This document shows positions 25,370-35,371 of a DNA stretch of 64,000 nucleotides, piece after piece. Origin of the DNA: Burkholderia cepacia. Lineage in GTDB: Bacteria > Pseudomonadota > Gammaproteobacteria > Burkholderiales > Burkholderiaceae. Where the stretch lies: contig NZ_CP013444.1 in assembly GCF_001718835.1 (NCBI RefSeq), positions 1,798,001-1,862,000 of the forward strand, written 5' to 3'. The position numbers and the translations under genes are program-made. Position 1 is the stretch's first letter. Every line of letters starts with the position of its first letter. The notes below the pieces were generated by a model. That model made no database searches. It worked only from the letters and a program-made list of their open reading frames with translations, and had not been told where the DNA came from.

Positions 25370-26011
25370 ATGTCGTTCAGGCTTTACCTCTCGTTTCTCG
25401 CTGCTTCCGCCGTTCTCGTCTACGCTCCCGGCCCCGTCAACCTCCTCACGATGAACCACGCACTGCGCGCCGGCTGGCGCCGCGCGCTGCCGTGTGTCTG
25501 GGGCGGCACGCTCGCCGTGCTGCTGCAACTCGCGCTGACCGCGCTGTGCCTGAATTCGCTCGTGCATCTCGACGAGCGCGCGCTGACCGTGCTGCGCTGG
25601 GCCGGCGCAGCCTACCTCGTCTGGCTCGGCTGCAAGCAATGGCTCAGCCGTGCGCCGGCCCATGCGCCGGCCGCATCATCGGCCGAGGTCGCCCAGCCGG
25701 CAGCCGATACGGGACGTGAACTGTTCTGGCGCGGCCTTGCGACCTCGGGGCTGAATCCGAAGACGCTGCTGTTCTTCCCGTCGTTCTTCCCGCAATTCAT
25801 CGTCGCGGGCACCGACTGGAGCCTGAACCAGCAGTTCCTGCTGCTCTCGGCGACGTTCGCGGTGCTGTTCGCGGGCGGCGTCGCGTCGATGGCGCTGTTC
25901 TCGCACCGGCTGAGCCGCGCACTGCAGCGGCCCGCGCGGATGCGTGCGATGAACCGCGTCACGGGCGGGCTGCTCGTCGGGATGGGCGCGATCATGGTCG
26001 GCTGGAACTGA
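25370..26011 (+). CDS. LysE/RhtB family amino-acid exporter
   Basis: A 213-residue membrane protein with about six helices. The N-terminal family motif appears as VLVYAPGPVNLLTMNHALRA. The middle contains LRWAGAAYLVWLGCKQWLS and GLATSGLNPKTLLFFPSFFP, both diagnostic. These proteins export basic or neutral amino acids or homoserine lactone using the proton gradient. The start at 25370 (MSFRLYL) is chosen because the preceding frame is Arg/Pro-rich. Partner and likely regulator: the divergent Lrp gene. Confidence 0.9.
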   Translation: MSFRLYLSFLAASAVLVYAPGPVNLLTMNHALRAGWRRALPCVWGGTLAVLLQLALTALCLNSLVHLDERALTVLRWAGAAYLVWLGCKQWLSRAPAHAPAASSAEVAQPAADTGRELFWRGLATSGLNPKTLLFFPSFFPQFIVAGTDWSLNQQFLLLSATFAVLFAGGVASMALFSHRLSRALQRPARMRAMNRVTGGLLVGMGAIMVGWN

Positions 26012-26165
26012 CTGGCTGCCCACGCAACCTTCCCCCTGAATCCCCGTCGCTCGATCCGCCGAAACCTCCGCGCTAAAGATTCCGCACGCGCTGCCGTAAT
26101 TCCTGTGACGAAATTGCGGTGACGCGTGCGTTCCGCCCCTCTCCCTCCCCCACGCAGGAAGCACT

Positions 26166-28145
26166 ATGAGATTGACGTCCCTGGGCCGGGTGAGCGTTGG
26201 CGCTCGTCTGGCCGCATTGTCGTGCGCAACCGTCGCATTGCTGTTTGCCGCCTTCGCGTGGACCCTCGCGCACCTGGCCGGCGAACAGATCGCCGACCAG
26301 GCGCACGCGCGCATCGCCGAGAAGGAACGCTCGATCGCCGCGATGGTCGACCTGTTCGACAAGGCGCTGACCGCCGAAGCCGATCGCTCGATGTCGCTGT
26401 TCGCGAGCTTCCTGCCGGCCGAGTTCTCGCTCGACCCGGCGCGCACCCAGGACCTCGGCGGCGGCGTGATGGCGCCGACGCTGTCCGCGGGCAGCAGGCC
26501 GCTCGACCTCGACTATTCGATTCCCGACCAGTTCCTGAAGAAAAGCGGCGCGATCGCGACGATCTTCGCGCGCGACGGCGACGATTTCGTGCGGATCACG
26601 ACCTCGCTGAAGAAGCAGGACGGCGCGCGCGCCGTCGGCACGCGCCTCGACCGCAACAGCCCCGCCTACGCGCCGCTCGTCGCGGGCCGCAGCTACACGG
26701 GCCTCGCGAAGCTGTTCGGGCGGCCGTACATCACGCAATACAAGCCGGTGACCGACGCGACCGGCCGCGTGATCGGCGCGCTGTTCGTCGGGATCGACGT
26801 CGCGGACGAAATCCGCCTCGTCGAAGCCGGCATTCGCGAGCTGAAGATCGGCAGCAACGGCTACTACTTCGTGCTCGACGCATCGCAGGGCCCGTCGCGC
26901 GGCACCTTCGTCGTCCACCCCGAGGCGGCCGGCAAACCGGCCCGCGACGGCGCCGCGCCCTACGCGCAGATGCTCGCGGCCGGCGACGGACGGCTCGCGT
27001 ACACGTCGACCGACCCGGCCGCGCACGACAGCGGGCCCACCGCGAAATTCGTGTCGTTCACGACGATTCCGCAGTGGCAATGGCTCGTCGGCGGCATCGC
27101 GCTCGACGACGAACTGCTCGCCGGCATGCGCGCCACCCGCAACCGCTTCCTGATGATCGCCGCGGCGCTCGTGCTCGCGTTCGCGGTGCTGTTCGTCATC
27201 GTGGTCCGCCGTGTCGTGAGCCGGCCGCTCGATGCGGCGGCACGCGCGTCGGAACGCTTCGCCGCCGGCGACCTGAGCGTGCGCGTCCGCGACGACGGCG
27301 CCGTGCCGCGCGGCGCGGACGAGATCGGCCGGCTCGTGCAGGCCGTCGACGGGATCGGCGACGGCCTCGCCCGGATCGTCGAGCAGGTGCGCAACAGCTC
27401 GGCCGACATCGCGCGCGGCACGGTCGACATCGCGGCCGGCAGCGGCGACATGGCCGCGCGGATCGCGACGCAGGCGAGCAGCGTCGAACAGACCGCGGCC
27501 AGCATGGAGCAGATCACCGCCGCCGTGCAGCAGAGCGCCGAGCACGCGGCGCAAGCCAACGCGCTGGTCGCCCACGCGTCGGCCGCCGCGACGAACGGCG
27601 ACGCCGCGGTGCAGCGCGTGGTCGCGACGATGGACGACATCGGCCGCGCAACGCGCCGGATCGCCGAGATCACGGGCACGATCGAGGGCATCGCGTTCCA
27701 GACCAACATCCTCGCGCTGAACGCGGCCGTCGAGGCTGCACGCGCGGGCGAACACGGCAAGGGCTTCGCGGTGGTCGCGGCCGAGGTGCGCACGCTCGCG
27801 CAGCGCAGCGCGGCTGCCGTGAAGGAGATCGACGCGCTGAGCGCCGAATCGTCGACGACCGTCGAACAGGGTTACCGGATCGCCGACGCCGCGCGCGGCA
27901 CGATGCGCGACATCGTCGCGCGCGTCGACCAGGTCAGCACGCTGATCGGCGAGATCAGCGCCGCGGCGCGCGAACAATCGACCGGCATCGAACAGGTGAA
28001 CCTGGCCGTCACGCAGATCGGCGACGCGACGCAGCAGAATGCCACGCTGATCTCGGACGCCGAACGCGCGGCCGTCGCGCTGCGCGACCAGGCCGCGCAA
28101 CTGGCGGATGCGGTCAGCGTGTTCCGGCTCGAGCGAGCCGCGTGA
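26166..28145 (+). CDS. Methyl-accepting chemotaxis protein with a Cache-type sensor
   Basis: A 659-residue chemoreceptor. Helix 1 is at about 15-37. A large periplasmic domain of about 290 residues includes GRPYITQYKPVTDATGRVIG and SNGYYFVLDASQGPSRGTFV, the pattern of Cache (Cache_3-Cache_2 fusion) sensors. Helix 2 lies at about 328-348, then HAMP (RRVVSRPLDAAARASERFAA) and the cytoplasmic signalling hairpin. Its highly conserved tip is at about 505-541 (IEGIAFQTNILALNAAVEAA, RAGEHGKGFAVVAAEVR). It ends without a pentapeptide for methyltransferase docking. No chemotaxis genes adjoin. The ligand is probably a small organic acid or amino acid. Confidence 0.93.
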   Translation: MRLTSLGRVSVGARLAALSCATVALLFAAFAWTLAHLAGEQIADQAHARIAEKERSIAAMVDLFDKALTAEADRSMSLFASFLPAEFSLDPARTQDLGGGVMAPTLSAGSRPLDLDYSIPDQFLKKSGAIATIFARDGDDFVRITTSLKKQDGARAVGTRLDRNSPAYAPLVAGRSYTGLAKLFGRPYITQYKPVTDATGRVIGALFVGIDVADEIRLVEAGIRELKIGSNGYYFVLDASQGPSRGTFVVHPEAAGKPARDGAAPYAQMLAAGDGRLAYTSTDPAAHDSGPTAKFVSFTTIPQWQWLVGGIALDDELLAGMRATRNRFLMIAAALVLAFAVLFVIVVRRVVSRPLDAAARASERFAAGDLSVRVRDDGAVPRGADEIGRLVQAVDGIGDGLARIVEQVRNSSADIARGTVDIAAGSGDMAARIATQASSVEQTAASMEQITAAVQQSAEHAAQANALVAHASAAATNGDAAVQRVVATMDDIGRATRRIAEITGTIEGIAFQTNILALNAAVEAARAGEHGKGFAVVAAEVRTLAQRSAAAVKEIDALSAESSTTVEQGYRIADAARGTMRDIVARVDQVSTLIGEISAAAREQSTGIEQVNLAVTQIGDATQQNATLISDAERAAVALRDQAAQLADAVSVFRLERAA

Positions 28146-28196
28146 CGGCAGACGGCAGACGGATGGCGGACGATCGGCCGGGGCCGGGCGGCTCGC

Positions 28197-29849
28197 CTAC
28201 TTCTTGTCGCCGGCCAGGTCGATCGCCTTGTCCGAGCCGACCGCGTTGCGCAGCTGGAATTTCTGGATCTTGCCGGTGGACGTCTTCGGCAGCTCGCCGA
28301 ACCGCACGGCCTTCGGCACCTTGAAGCCCGCGAGCAACTGCCGGCAATGCGCGACGATCTCCTCCTCGGTCGCGCTCGCGCCTTCGCGCAGCTCGACGAA
28401 CGCGCACGGCACCTCGCCCCATTTCGGGTCGGGCATCGCGACGACGGCGGCGACCGCCACGGCCGGATGCCGGTACAGCGCATCCTCGACCTCGATGCTC
28501 GAGATGTTCTCGCCGCCCGAGATGATGATGTCCTTCTTGCGGTCCTTGATCCGGATATAGCCGTCCGGCGTCAGCACCGCGAGATCGCCGGTATGGAACC
28601 AGCCGCCGTGGAACGCGTCGTCGGTCGCCTTCGGGTTCTTCAGGTAGCCCTTCATGCAGATGTTGCCGCGGAACATGATCTCGCCGAGCGTCTCGCCGTC
28701 GGCCGGCACCGGCGCCATCGTGTCGGGATCGAGCACCGTCGCGCCCGCTTCCAGGTGATAGCGCACGCCCTGGCGCGCATTGAGCCGCGCACGCTCCTCA
28801 TCGGGCAGTTCCTCCCAATGCGCCTGCTTCGCGCACACGGTCGCCGGGCCGTAGACCTCGGTCAGCCCGTACACGTGCAGCAGGTCGAAGCCGATCTCCT
28901 TCATCTTCGCGATCACGGCCGGCGCGGGCGCCGCGCCCGCCACCATCGCGTGCACCGTGTGGTCGATGCCTGCGCGGAATTCGGCCGGCGCGTTCGCGAT
29001 CGCGCTCTGCACGATCGGCGCACCGCAGTAGTGCGTGATGCGTTCGCGGCGGATCAGGTCGAACACCGTCTTCGCATCGAACTTGCGCAGGCAGACGTTC
29101 ACGCCCGCGCGCGCCGCGACGGCCCACGGGAAGCACCAGCCGTTGCAGTGGAACATCGGCAGCGTCCACAGGTAGACGGCATGCTTCGGCATGTCCCATT
29201 CGAGGATGTTGCTGATCGCCGCGAGATACGCGCCGCGATGGTGGTAGACGACGCCCTTCGGATCGCCGGTCGTGCCGGACGTGTAGTTCAGCGCGATCGC
29301 GTCCCATTCGTCGGCGGGCGGCGTCCACGCGTAGTCGGCGTCGCCGCTCGCGACGAGCGCCTCGTAGTCGGTCGCGCCCGCGAAGCGCGTGGGGTCCGCC
29401 GGCATCGCATCGGCCACGCTGACGATCTTCAGGCCCGGCACCTCGAGCGCCGCGCGATGCGCGAATTCCGCATACTCGGTGTCGACGATCAGCACCTTCG
29501 CCTCGCCATGGCGCAGCATGAACAGCACCGACGACACGTCGAGCCGCGTGTTGATCGTGTTCAGCACGGCGCCGGCCATCGGCACGCCGAAGTGCGCCTC
29601 GACCATCGCCGGGATGTTCGGCAGCATCGCCGCAACCGTGTCGCCGCGGCCGACGCCGAGCCGCGCGAGCGCGCTCGCCAGCCGCTTCGCGCGCGTGTAG
29701 GTCTCGCCCCAGGTGCGCCGCACGTCGCCGTGCACGATCGCGAGGCGCTCGCCGTAGACTTCGGCCGTCCTGACCAGGAAGTCGATCGGGGTGAGCGGCA
29801 CGTAATTGGCGTCGCGGCGGCCGAGCCCTGCCTCGAACATCTGCGTCAT
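28197..29849 (-). CDS. AMP-dependent acyl-CoA synthetase
   Basis: A 550-residue member of the adenylate-forming family. The P-loop-like motif NYTSGTTGDPKGVVYHHRG is at about 188-206. The C-terminal domain has DRKKDIIISGGENISSIEVE and ends in LPKTSTGKIQKFQLRN with the catalytic lysine. The YVPLTPIDFLVRTAEVYGER start and HCNGWCFPWAVAARAG segment match the fatty-acyl or (methylthio)propionyl-CoA ligase subgroup. Substrate is unproven. It stands alone on the minus strand, divergent from a Crp/Fnr-type regulator gene with a 168-base gap, and convergent with the chemoreceptor gene. Confidence 0.92.
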   Translation of the reverse strand: MTQMFEAGLGRRDANYVPLTPIDFLVRTAEVYGERLAIVHGDVRRTWGETYTRAKRLASALARLGVGRGDTVAAMLPNIPAMVEAHFGVPMAGAVLNTINTRLDVSSVLFMLRHGEAKVLIVDTEYAEFAHRAALEVPGLKIVSVADAMPADPTRFAGATDYEALVASGDADYAWTPPADEWDAIALNYTSGTTGDPKGVVYHHRGAYLAAISNILEWDMPKHAVYLWTLPMFHCNGWCFPWAVAARAGVNVCLRKFDAKTVFDLIRRERITHYCGAPIVQSAIANAPAEFRAGIDHTVHAMVAGAAPAPAVIAKMKEIGFDLLHVYGLTEVYGPATVCAKQAHWEELPDEERARLNARQGVRYHLEAGATVLDPDTMAPVPADGETLGEIMFRGNICMKGYLKNPKATDDAFHGGWFHTGDLAVLTPDGYIRIKDRKKDIIISGGENISSIEVEDALYRHPAVAVAAVVAMPDPKWGEVPCAFVELREGASATEEEIVAHCRQLLAGFKVPKAVRFGELPKTSTGKIQKFQLRNAVGSDKAIDLAGDKK

Positions 29850-30017
29850 GATCCTGTCTCCCGTGTCCTGTCGACCGGAGCGCTTCCACCCCGGATCGTT
29901 TTGATGTGGTTCAATTGCCGACAGCCTAACGGGCGCTATTGTGAGCCGTCTGTCATCGAAACGACAGAGTGCCTTTCACGCGCTGCGCGTTATCCCTATC
30001 CTCGCAAACCCGCACCC

Positions 30018-30773
30018 ATGCACGACCCTCTCGCCGCATCGCCCGACGCGCCCGCCCACCCGGCCGACGCCCTTTCCGCACCGGGCCCGCTGCCGGCGCT
30101 GTCCGCGCTGTTCGGCCAGTGCGCGTGGTTCCGCACGCTCGCGCCCGAACACCAGGCGCTCGTGCTCGCGCAATCGCGCGTCGAGCAGTGCGAGGCCGGC
30201 GACGTGATCGCCCATCGGCTCGCGCCGTCCGAATACTGGATCGGCGTGCATCGCGGGCTGCTGAAGCTCGCGATCTTCAATGCGTCCGGGCGCGGCTGCA
30301 CGTTCTCGGGCGTGCCGTCGGGCGGCTGGTTCGGCGAAGGCAGCGTGATCAAGCGCGAACTGCGCAAGTACGAGGTCGTCGCGATCCAGCGCTCGACCGT
30401 GCTGTTCGTGCCGGTCGACACGTTCCACGCGCTGCTCGACACGAGCCTGCCGTTCACGCGCTTCGTGATTCACCAGTTGAACAACCGGATGGGCGAGTTC
30501 ATCGCGTCGATCCAGAACAGCCGGCTGCTGGACGTCGACGCACGCGTCGCGCAGGCGCTCGCGCAGCTGTTCAATCCCGACCTGTACCCGGACACCGGCC
30601 CGTCGCTGTCGATCTCGCAGGAGGAACTGGGGATGCTCGTCGGCGTGTCGCGGCAGCGAATCAACCAGGCGCTGCAGCAGCTCGAGAAACTCGGCGCGCT
30701 GCGGCTCGCGTACAACCAGATCGACGTCGTCGACCTCGGGGCGCTCGCGCGTGTCGGGATCGAGCAGATCTGA
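30018..30773 (+). CDS. Crp/Fnr family transcriptional regulator
   Basis: A 251-residue protein. A cyclic-nucleotide-binding-type barrel spans about 40-155 (GDVIAHRLAPSEYWIGVHRG, GWFGEGSVIKRELRKYEVVA). The C-terminal winged HTH is SLSISQEELGMLVGVSRQRI with NQALQQLEKLGALRL. The Arg and Ser that contact cAMP in Crp are not evident, and the Fnr iron-sulfur cysteines are absent, so the signal is unknown. It is divergent from the acyl-CoA synthetase gene and may regulate it. The downstream RND operon starts 168 bases later on the same strand. Confidence 0.88.
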   Translation: MHDPLAASPDAPAHPADALSAPGPLPALSALFGQCAWFRTLAPEHQALVLAQSRVEQCEAGDVIAHRLAPSEYWIGVHRGLLKLAIFNASGRGCTFSGVPSGGWFGEGSVIKRELRKYEVVAIQRSTVLFVPVDTFHALLDTSLPFTRFVIHQLNNRMGEFIASIQNSRLLDVDARVAQALAQLFNPDLYPDTGPSLSISQEELGMLVGVSRQRINQALQQLEKLGALRLAYNQIDVVDLGALARVGIEQI

Positions 30774-30941
30774 AGCGCGCGGCGGCAGCGCGCCTTACAT
30801 CTGACGAATTCAATGCGACGCGCGTGCGGGCCAACCTGACAATTCCGCCAGTTTCGCGACAGTAACCCGTGCCGGGCGCCCGCCTATCATTCGAGTGCCG
30901 TTCTTCATCAACGCCCGACCGCCGCCTGTCCCGCTGCCTCC

Positions 30942-33900
30942 ATGTGGATCGTCAATCTCGCGCTCAGGCGCCCCTACACGTTCATCGTCATGGCCATCAC
31001 GATCGTGCTGGCCACCCCGCTTGCGCTGATGCGCACGCCGGTCGACGTGCTGCCCGCGATCAACATCCCCGTGATCAGCGTCATCTGGAATTACAGCGGC
31101 TTCTCCGCGACGGAGATGACGAACCGCATCACGTCCGTGCATGAACGGATCCTGACGACGACCGTCAACAACATCCAGCACGTCGAATCGACGTCGCTGC
31201 CCGGCATCGCGGTCGTGAAGGTGTTCCTGCAGCCGGGCGCGAACGTGCAGACGGCGATCGCGCAGACCGTCTCGTCCGCGCAGGCGATCGTGCGGCAGAT
31301 GCCGCAGGGCGCGACGCCGCCGCTCGTGATCACCTATTCGGCCTCGAGCATTCCGGTGATCCAGCTCGGACTGTCGAGCAAGACGCTCAGCGAACAGTCG
31401 CTCGCCGACATCGCGCTCAACTTCCTGCGCCCGCAGCTGATCACGGTGCCTGGCGTGCAGATCCCGTTCCCGTACGGCGGCCGCACGCGCGTGGTCGCGA
31501 TCGACCTCGATCCGCAGGCGCTGCTCGCGAAAGGGCTCACGCCCGCCGACATCGTCAACGCGGTCAACGCGCAGAACCTCGTGCTGCCGACCGGCACCGC
31601 GAAGATGGGCCAGACCGAATACCGGATCGACACCAACGCGTCGGCCGATACGGTCGCCGACATCAACAACCTGCCGGTCCAGACCGTCAACGGCGCGACG
31701 ACCTATCTGCGCGAGGTCGCATCGGTACGCGACGGCTTTGCGCCGCAGACCAACGTCGTGCGCCAGAACGGCCAGCGCGGCGTGCTCATCTCGATCCTGA
31801 AAAGCGGCGACGCGTCGACGCTCAAGGTCGTGTCGGACCTGAAGGCACTGCTGCCGAAGGTGATCCCGACGCTGCCCGAGGGGCTCACGATCACGCCGCT
31901 GTTCGACCAGTCGGTGTTCGTCGACGCGGCCGTGCAAGGCGTGATCCACGAAGCGCTGATCGCCGCCGTGCTGACCGCGATGATGATCCTGCTGTTCCTC
32001 GGCAACTGGCGCAGCACGCTGATCATCGCGATCTCGATTCCGCTGTCGATCTTCACGTCGCTGATCGCGCTGTCCGCGCTCGGCGAGACCATCAACATCA
32101 TGACGCTCGGCGGGCTCGCGCTCGCGGTCGGGATCCTGGTCGACGATGCGACGGTGACGATCGAGAACATCGAGCGCCACCTGCATCTCGGTACGAACCT
32201 GCACGACGCGATTCTCGAAGGCGCCGGCGAGATCGCGGTGCCCGCGTTCGTGTCGACGCTGTGCATCTGCATCGTGTTCGTGCCGATGTTCTTCCTGACA
32301 GGCGTCGCGCGTTTCCTGTTCGTGCCGCTCGCGGAAGCCGTCGTGTTCGCGATGCTCGCGTCGTACGTGCTGTCGCGCACGCTGGTGCCGACGCTCGCGA
32401 TGCTGCTGTTCCGCCCGCAGCAGGCGAGCACCGGCCCGGATCGTTCGACGTCGCGCTTCGCGCGCATCCATCACGCATTCAACGCAGCGTTCGAGCGACT
32501 GCGCGCGTGGTACATCGTGCTGCTCAGCATCCTGCTGGTGCGCCGCCGCTTCTACGCGATGTGCTTCCTCGGCTTCTGCGTGCTGTCGACCGGCCTGGTT
32601 TTCGTGCTCGGCCGCGACTTCTTCCCGAACGCCGATTCGGGCAACATCCGCCTGCACATGCGCGCGCCGACCGGCTACCGGATCGAGGAAACCGCGCGCC
32701 TCGCCGACCAGGTCGAGCGCGTGATCCGCGAAACCGTGCCGCCCGACGAACTCGGCGCGATCGTCGACAACCTCGGGCTGCCGGTGAGCGGCATCAACCT
32801 GTCGTACAGCAACGCCGGCACGATCGGCACGCTCGACGGCGAGTTGCTGATCGCGCTGAAACCCGGCCACCGCGCGACCCAGCACTACGTGCAGGCATTG
32901 CGCACGGTGCTGCCCGAGCGCTTCCCGGGCGTCGAGTTCTTCTTCCAGCCGTCGGACATCATCACGCAGATCCTCAACTTCGGCCAACCGGCCGCGATCG
33001 ACCTGCAGGTGCTCGGCAACGATCTCGCGAGTAACATGACTATCGCGAGCAGCCTGATGAAAAAGTTCAGGCAAATCCCCGGCGCCGTCGACGTGCACGT
33101 GCTGCAACGCAACGACGAGCCGACCCTGCTGGCCGACATGGACCGTACGCGCATGCAGCAGCTCAATCTCTCCGCGCAGAACGTCGCGCAGAACATGCTG
33201 ATCTCGCTGTCCGGCAGTTCGCAGACGACACCGTCGTTCTGGATCAACCCGCGTACCGGCGTCCAGTACCCGCTGCAGATCCAGACCCCGCAATACAGCA
33301 TCTCGTCGGTCGACGACCTGCTCGGCACGCCGATCTCGGCGAGCGGCCGCACGGGCATGCCGCTGCAACTGCTCGGCAACCTCGTGCAGGTGCGCAGCAC
33401 CGCGAACCCGGCCGTGATCACGCACTACAACATCCGTCCGGCGATCGACGTGTACGTGAGCGTCGAAGGCCGCGACCTCGGCGCGGTCGCGGGCGAGATC
33501 GACCGCATCGTGTCGGATGCGCGCGCGACGCTGCCGCGCGGCACCGAGCTGACGATGCGCGGCCAGATCGAGACGATGCGCACGTCGTATATCGGCCTCG
33601 GCGCGGGCGTCGCGATGGCGATCGTGCTCGTCTACCTGCTGATCGTCGTCAACTTCCAGTCGTGGCTCGACCCGCTGATCATCATCAGCGCGATGCCGGC
33701 CGCGCTCGCCGGCATCGCATGGATGCTGTTCATCACCGGCACGCACCTGAGCGTGCCCGCGCTGACGGGCGCGATCATGACGGTGGGCGTCGCGACCGCG
33801 AACAGCATTCTCGTCGTGTCGTTCGCGCGCCAGCGTCTCGCGGACGGCGCGCCGCCGCTCACGGCCGCGCTGGAAGCCGGCGCGACGCGGATCCGGCCGG

Positions 33901-34112
33901 TGCTGATGACCGCGCTCGCGATGATCATCGGCATGGTGCCGATGGCGCTCGGTCTCGGCGAAGGCGCCGAGCAGAACGCGCCGCTCGGCCGCGCGGTGAT
34001 CGGCGGCCTGCTGTTCGCGACGGTTTCGACGCTGCTGTTCGTGCCGCTCGTGTTCGGCGGCGTGCATGCGCGGCTGGCCCGCCGGCGCGCGCGCCAGGCC
34101 GCCGGACACTGA
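30942..34112 (+). CDS. RND efflux permease, HAE-type
   Basis: A 1056-residue inner-membrane pump with the normal RND layout: one helix, a large periplasmic loop, six helices, a second loop, five helices. The helix 4 motif AVGILVDDATVTIENIERHL (Asp pair at about residue 400) is the proton-relay pair of hydrophobe/amphiphile pumps; metal pumps of the CzcA type usually have a different residue there. It is the first gene of a five-gene unit with adaptor, outer-membrane factor and a two-component system. The permease-first order is unusual because the adaptor usually comes first. Drugs, solvents or detergents are more likely substrates than metal ions. Confidence 0.93.
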   Translation: MWIVNLALRRPYTFIVMAITIVLATPLALMRTPVDVLPAINIPVISVIWNYSGFSATEMTNRITSVHERILTTTVNNIQHVESTSLPGIAVVKVFLQPGANVQTAIAQTVSSAQAIVRQMPQGATPPLVITYSASSIPVIQLGLSSKTLSEQSLADIALNFLRPQLITVPGVQIPFPYGGRTRVVAIDLDPQALLAKGLTPADIVNAVNAQNLVLPTGTAKMGQTEYRIDTNASADTVADINNLPVQTVNGATTYLREVASVRDGFAPQTNVVRQNGQRGVLISILKSGDASTLKVVSDLKALLPKVIPTLPEGLTITPLFDQSVFVDAAVQGVIHEALIAAVLTAMMILLFLGNWRSTLIIAISIPLSIFTSLIALSALGETINIMTLGGLALAVGILVDDATVTIENIERHLHLGTNLHDAILEGAGEIAVPAFVSTLCICIVFVPMFFLTGVARFLFVPLAEAVVFAMLASYVLSRTLVPTLAMLLFRPQQASTGPDRSTSRFARIHHAFNAAFERLRAWYIVLLSILLVRRRFYAMCFLGFCVLSTGLVFVLGRDFFPNADSGNIRLHMRAPTGYRIEETARLADQVERVIRETVPPDELGAIVDNLGLPVSGINLSYSNAGTIGTLDGELLIALKPGHRATQHYVQALRTVLPERFPGVEFFFQPSDIITQILNFGQPAAIDLQVLGNDLASNMTIASSLMKKFRQIPGAVDVHVLQRNDEPTLLADMDRTRMQQLNLSAQNVAQNMLISLSGSSQTTPSFWINPRTGVQYPLQIQTPQYSISSVDDLLGTPISASGRTGMPLQLLGNLVQVRSTANPAVITHYNIRPAIDVYVSVEGRDLGAVAGEIDRIVSDARATLPRGTELTMRGQIETMRTSYIGLGAGVAMAIVLVYLLIVVNFQSWLDPLIIISAMPAALAGIAWMLFITGTHLSVPALTGAIMTVGVATANSILVVSFARQRLADGAPPLTAALEAGATRIRPVLMTALAMIIGMVPMALGLGEGAEQNAPLGRAVIGGLLFATVSTLLFVPLVFGGVHARLARRRARQAAGH

Positions 34113-34138
34113 TTCCCGCTTATTGACCGGTTGAATTC

Positions 34139-35371
34139 ATGGAAGAGAAACATCACAGCACCGTCGGCATCCAGGTGGACGAACACGGGCTCGACCTGCC
34201 CGCGCGGGCCGGCGTGTGGCGACGCGCGCGGATCGTGCTGATCGTCGTCGGCGCGCTGCTCGCGGCCGGCGCGGCGCGCACGATCTTCACCGACGTCATG
34301 AACCGCAACCGGCTCGATGCGCTGACCGCGCAGAACGCGCGCCAGTACGTGACCGTCGCGCATCCGGTCGATGCGGCCACCGGCGGCAAGCTGTCGCTGC
34401 CCGGCACGCTGCGCGGCTTCGTCGAGGCGCCGATCTACGCGCGCGCGAGCGGCTACGTGCTGCGCTGGCAGGCCGACATCGGCGCGCACGTGAAGCAGGG
34501 CCAGCTGCTGGCCGAACTCGACACGCCCGAGCTGAACCAGGAACTCGCGCAGGCCACCGCGCAGCGCCAGCAGGCGCAAGCCGCGCTCGCGCTCGCGAAG
34601 ACGTCGTTCGACCGCGCGCAGCAGTTGCGCCAGCGCGATGCCGTCTCGCAGCAGGAACTCGACGACCGGCAAGGCGCGTTCAACCAGGGCACCGCGAACC
34701 TCGCCGCGGCCGACGCGAACATGCGCCGTCTCACCGAGCTGAAAGGCTTCCAGCGGATCGTCGCGCCGATCGACGGGATCGTCACGCAGCGCAACGTCGA
34801 CGTCGGCGATCTCGTCAGTTCCGGCAACGCGGGCCGTTCGCTGTTCACGGTCGTGCAGGCCGACCGGCTGCGGCTCTACGTGCAGGTGCCGCAGGCGTAC
34901 GCGCAGCAGGTGAAGGTCGGCCAGCACGTGAGCGTCGCGCAGGCCGAGCTGCCGGGCCGGACGTTCGACGGAACGATCACGCGCACGTCCGAGGCGATCG
35001 ACGTCGCGACGCGTTCGCTGCAGATCGAGATCACGCTGCCGAACCCGGACGGGCGGCTGCTGCCCGGCGCCTACGTGCAGGCCACGTTGCCGATGACGCC
35101 GGTCGGCCGCCTGCAGGTGCCGGCCAACACGTTGCTGTTCCGCGCCGAAGGCCCGACGGTCGCGACGGTCGATGCGAACGGCCAGGTGCGCCTGAAACAG
35201 GTGACGGTCGTGCGCACGATCGGGCAGACGCTCGAGATCGACGGCGGCGTGACGCCCGACGATCGCCTCGTCGTGAACCCGAGCGATTCGCTCGCGAACG
35301 GCGACCAGGTCGTCGTCGTGAAGCCGGCGCCGAAGCCCGCGTCCGGCGCCGCGGCGGGAGCGAACGCGTGA
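34139..35371 (+). CDS. RND periplasmic adaptor (membrane fusion protein)
   Basis: A 410-residue HlyD-like adaptor with an N-terminal membrane anchor at about 28-48. The lipoyl halves GFVEAPIYARASGYVLRWQA and GFQRIVAPIDGIVTQRNVDV flank a coiled hairpin rich in Gln and Ala (about 130-190, TAQRQQAQAALALAKTSFDR). The beta-barrel and membrane-proximal domains follow. It starts 26 bases after the permease stop. The next gene starts in its stop codon, so translation is coupled. It would link the permease to the outer-membrane channel. Confidence 0.93.
   Translation: MEEKHHSTVGIQVDEHGLDLPARAGVWRRARIVLIVVGALLAAGAARTIFTDVMNRNRLDALTAQNARQYVTVAHPVDAATGGKLSLPGTLRGFVEAPIYARASGYVLRWQADIGAHVKQGQLLAELDTPELNQELAQATAQRQQAQAALALAKTSFDRAQQLRQRDAVSQQELDDRQGAFNQGTANLAAADANMRRLTELKGFQRIVAPIDGIVTQRNVDVGDLVSSGNAGRSLFTVVQADRLRLYVQVPQAYAQQVKVGQHVSVAQAELPGRTFDGTITRTSEAIDVATRSLQIEITLPNPDGRLLPGAYVQATLPMTPVGRLQVPANTLLFRAEGPTVATVDANGQVRLKQVTVVRTIGQTLEIDGGVTPDDRLVVNPSDSLANGDQVVVVKPAPKPASGAAAGANA

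Noticed and set aside
30810..34109. Long minus-strand reading frame of 1099 residues opposite the RND permease
   Set aside because: It is almost entirely Arg, His, Asp and Gln, lacks any domain, and lies exactly antisense to a clearly coding RND gene. It is a GC-driven shadow.
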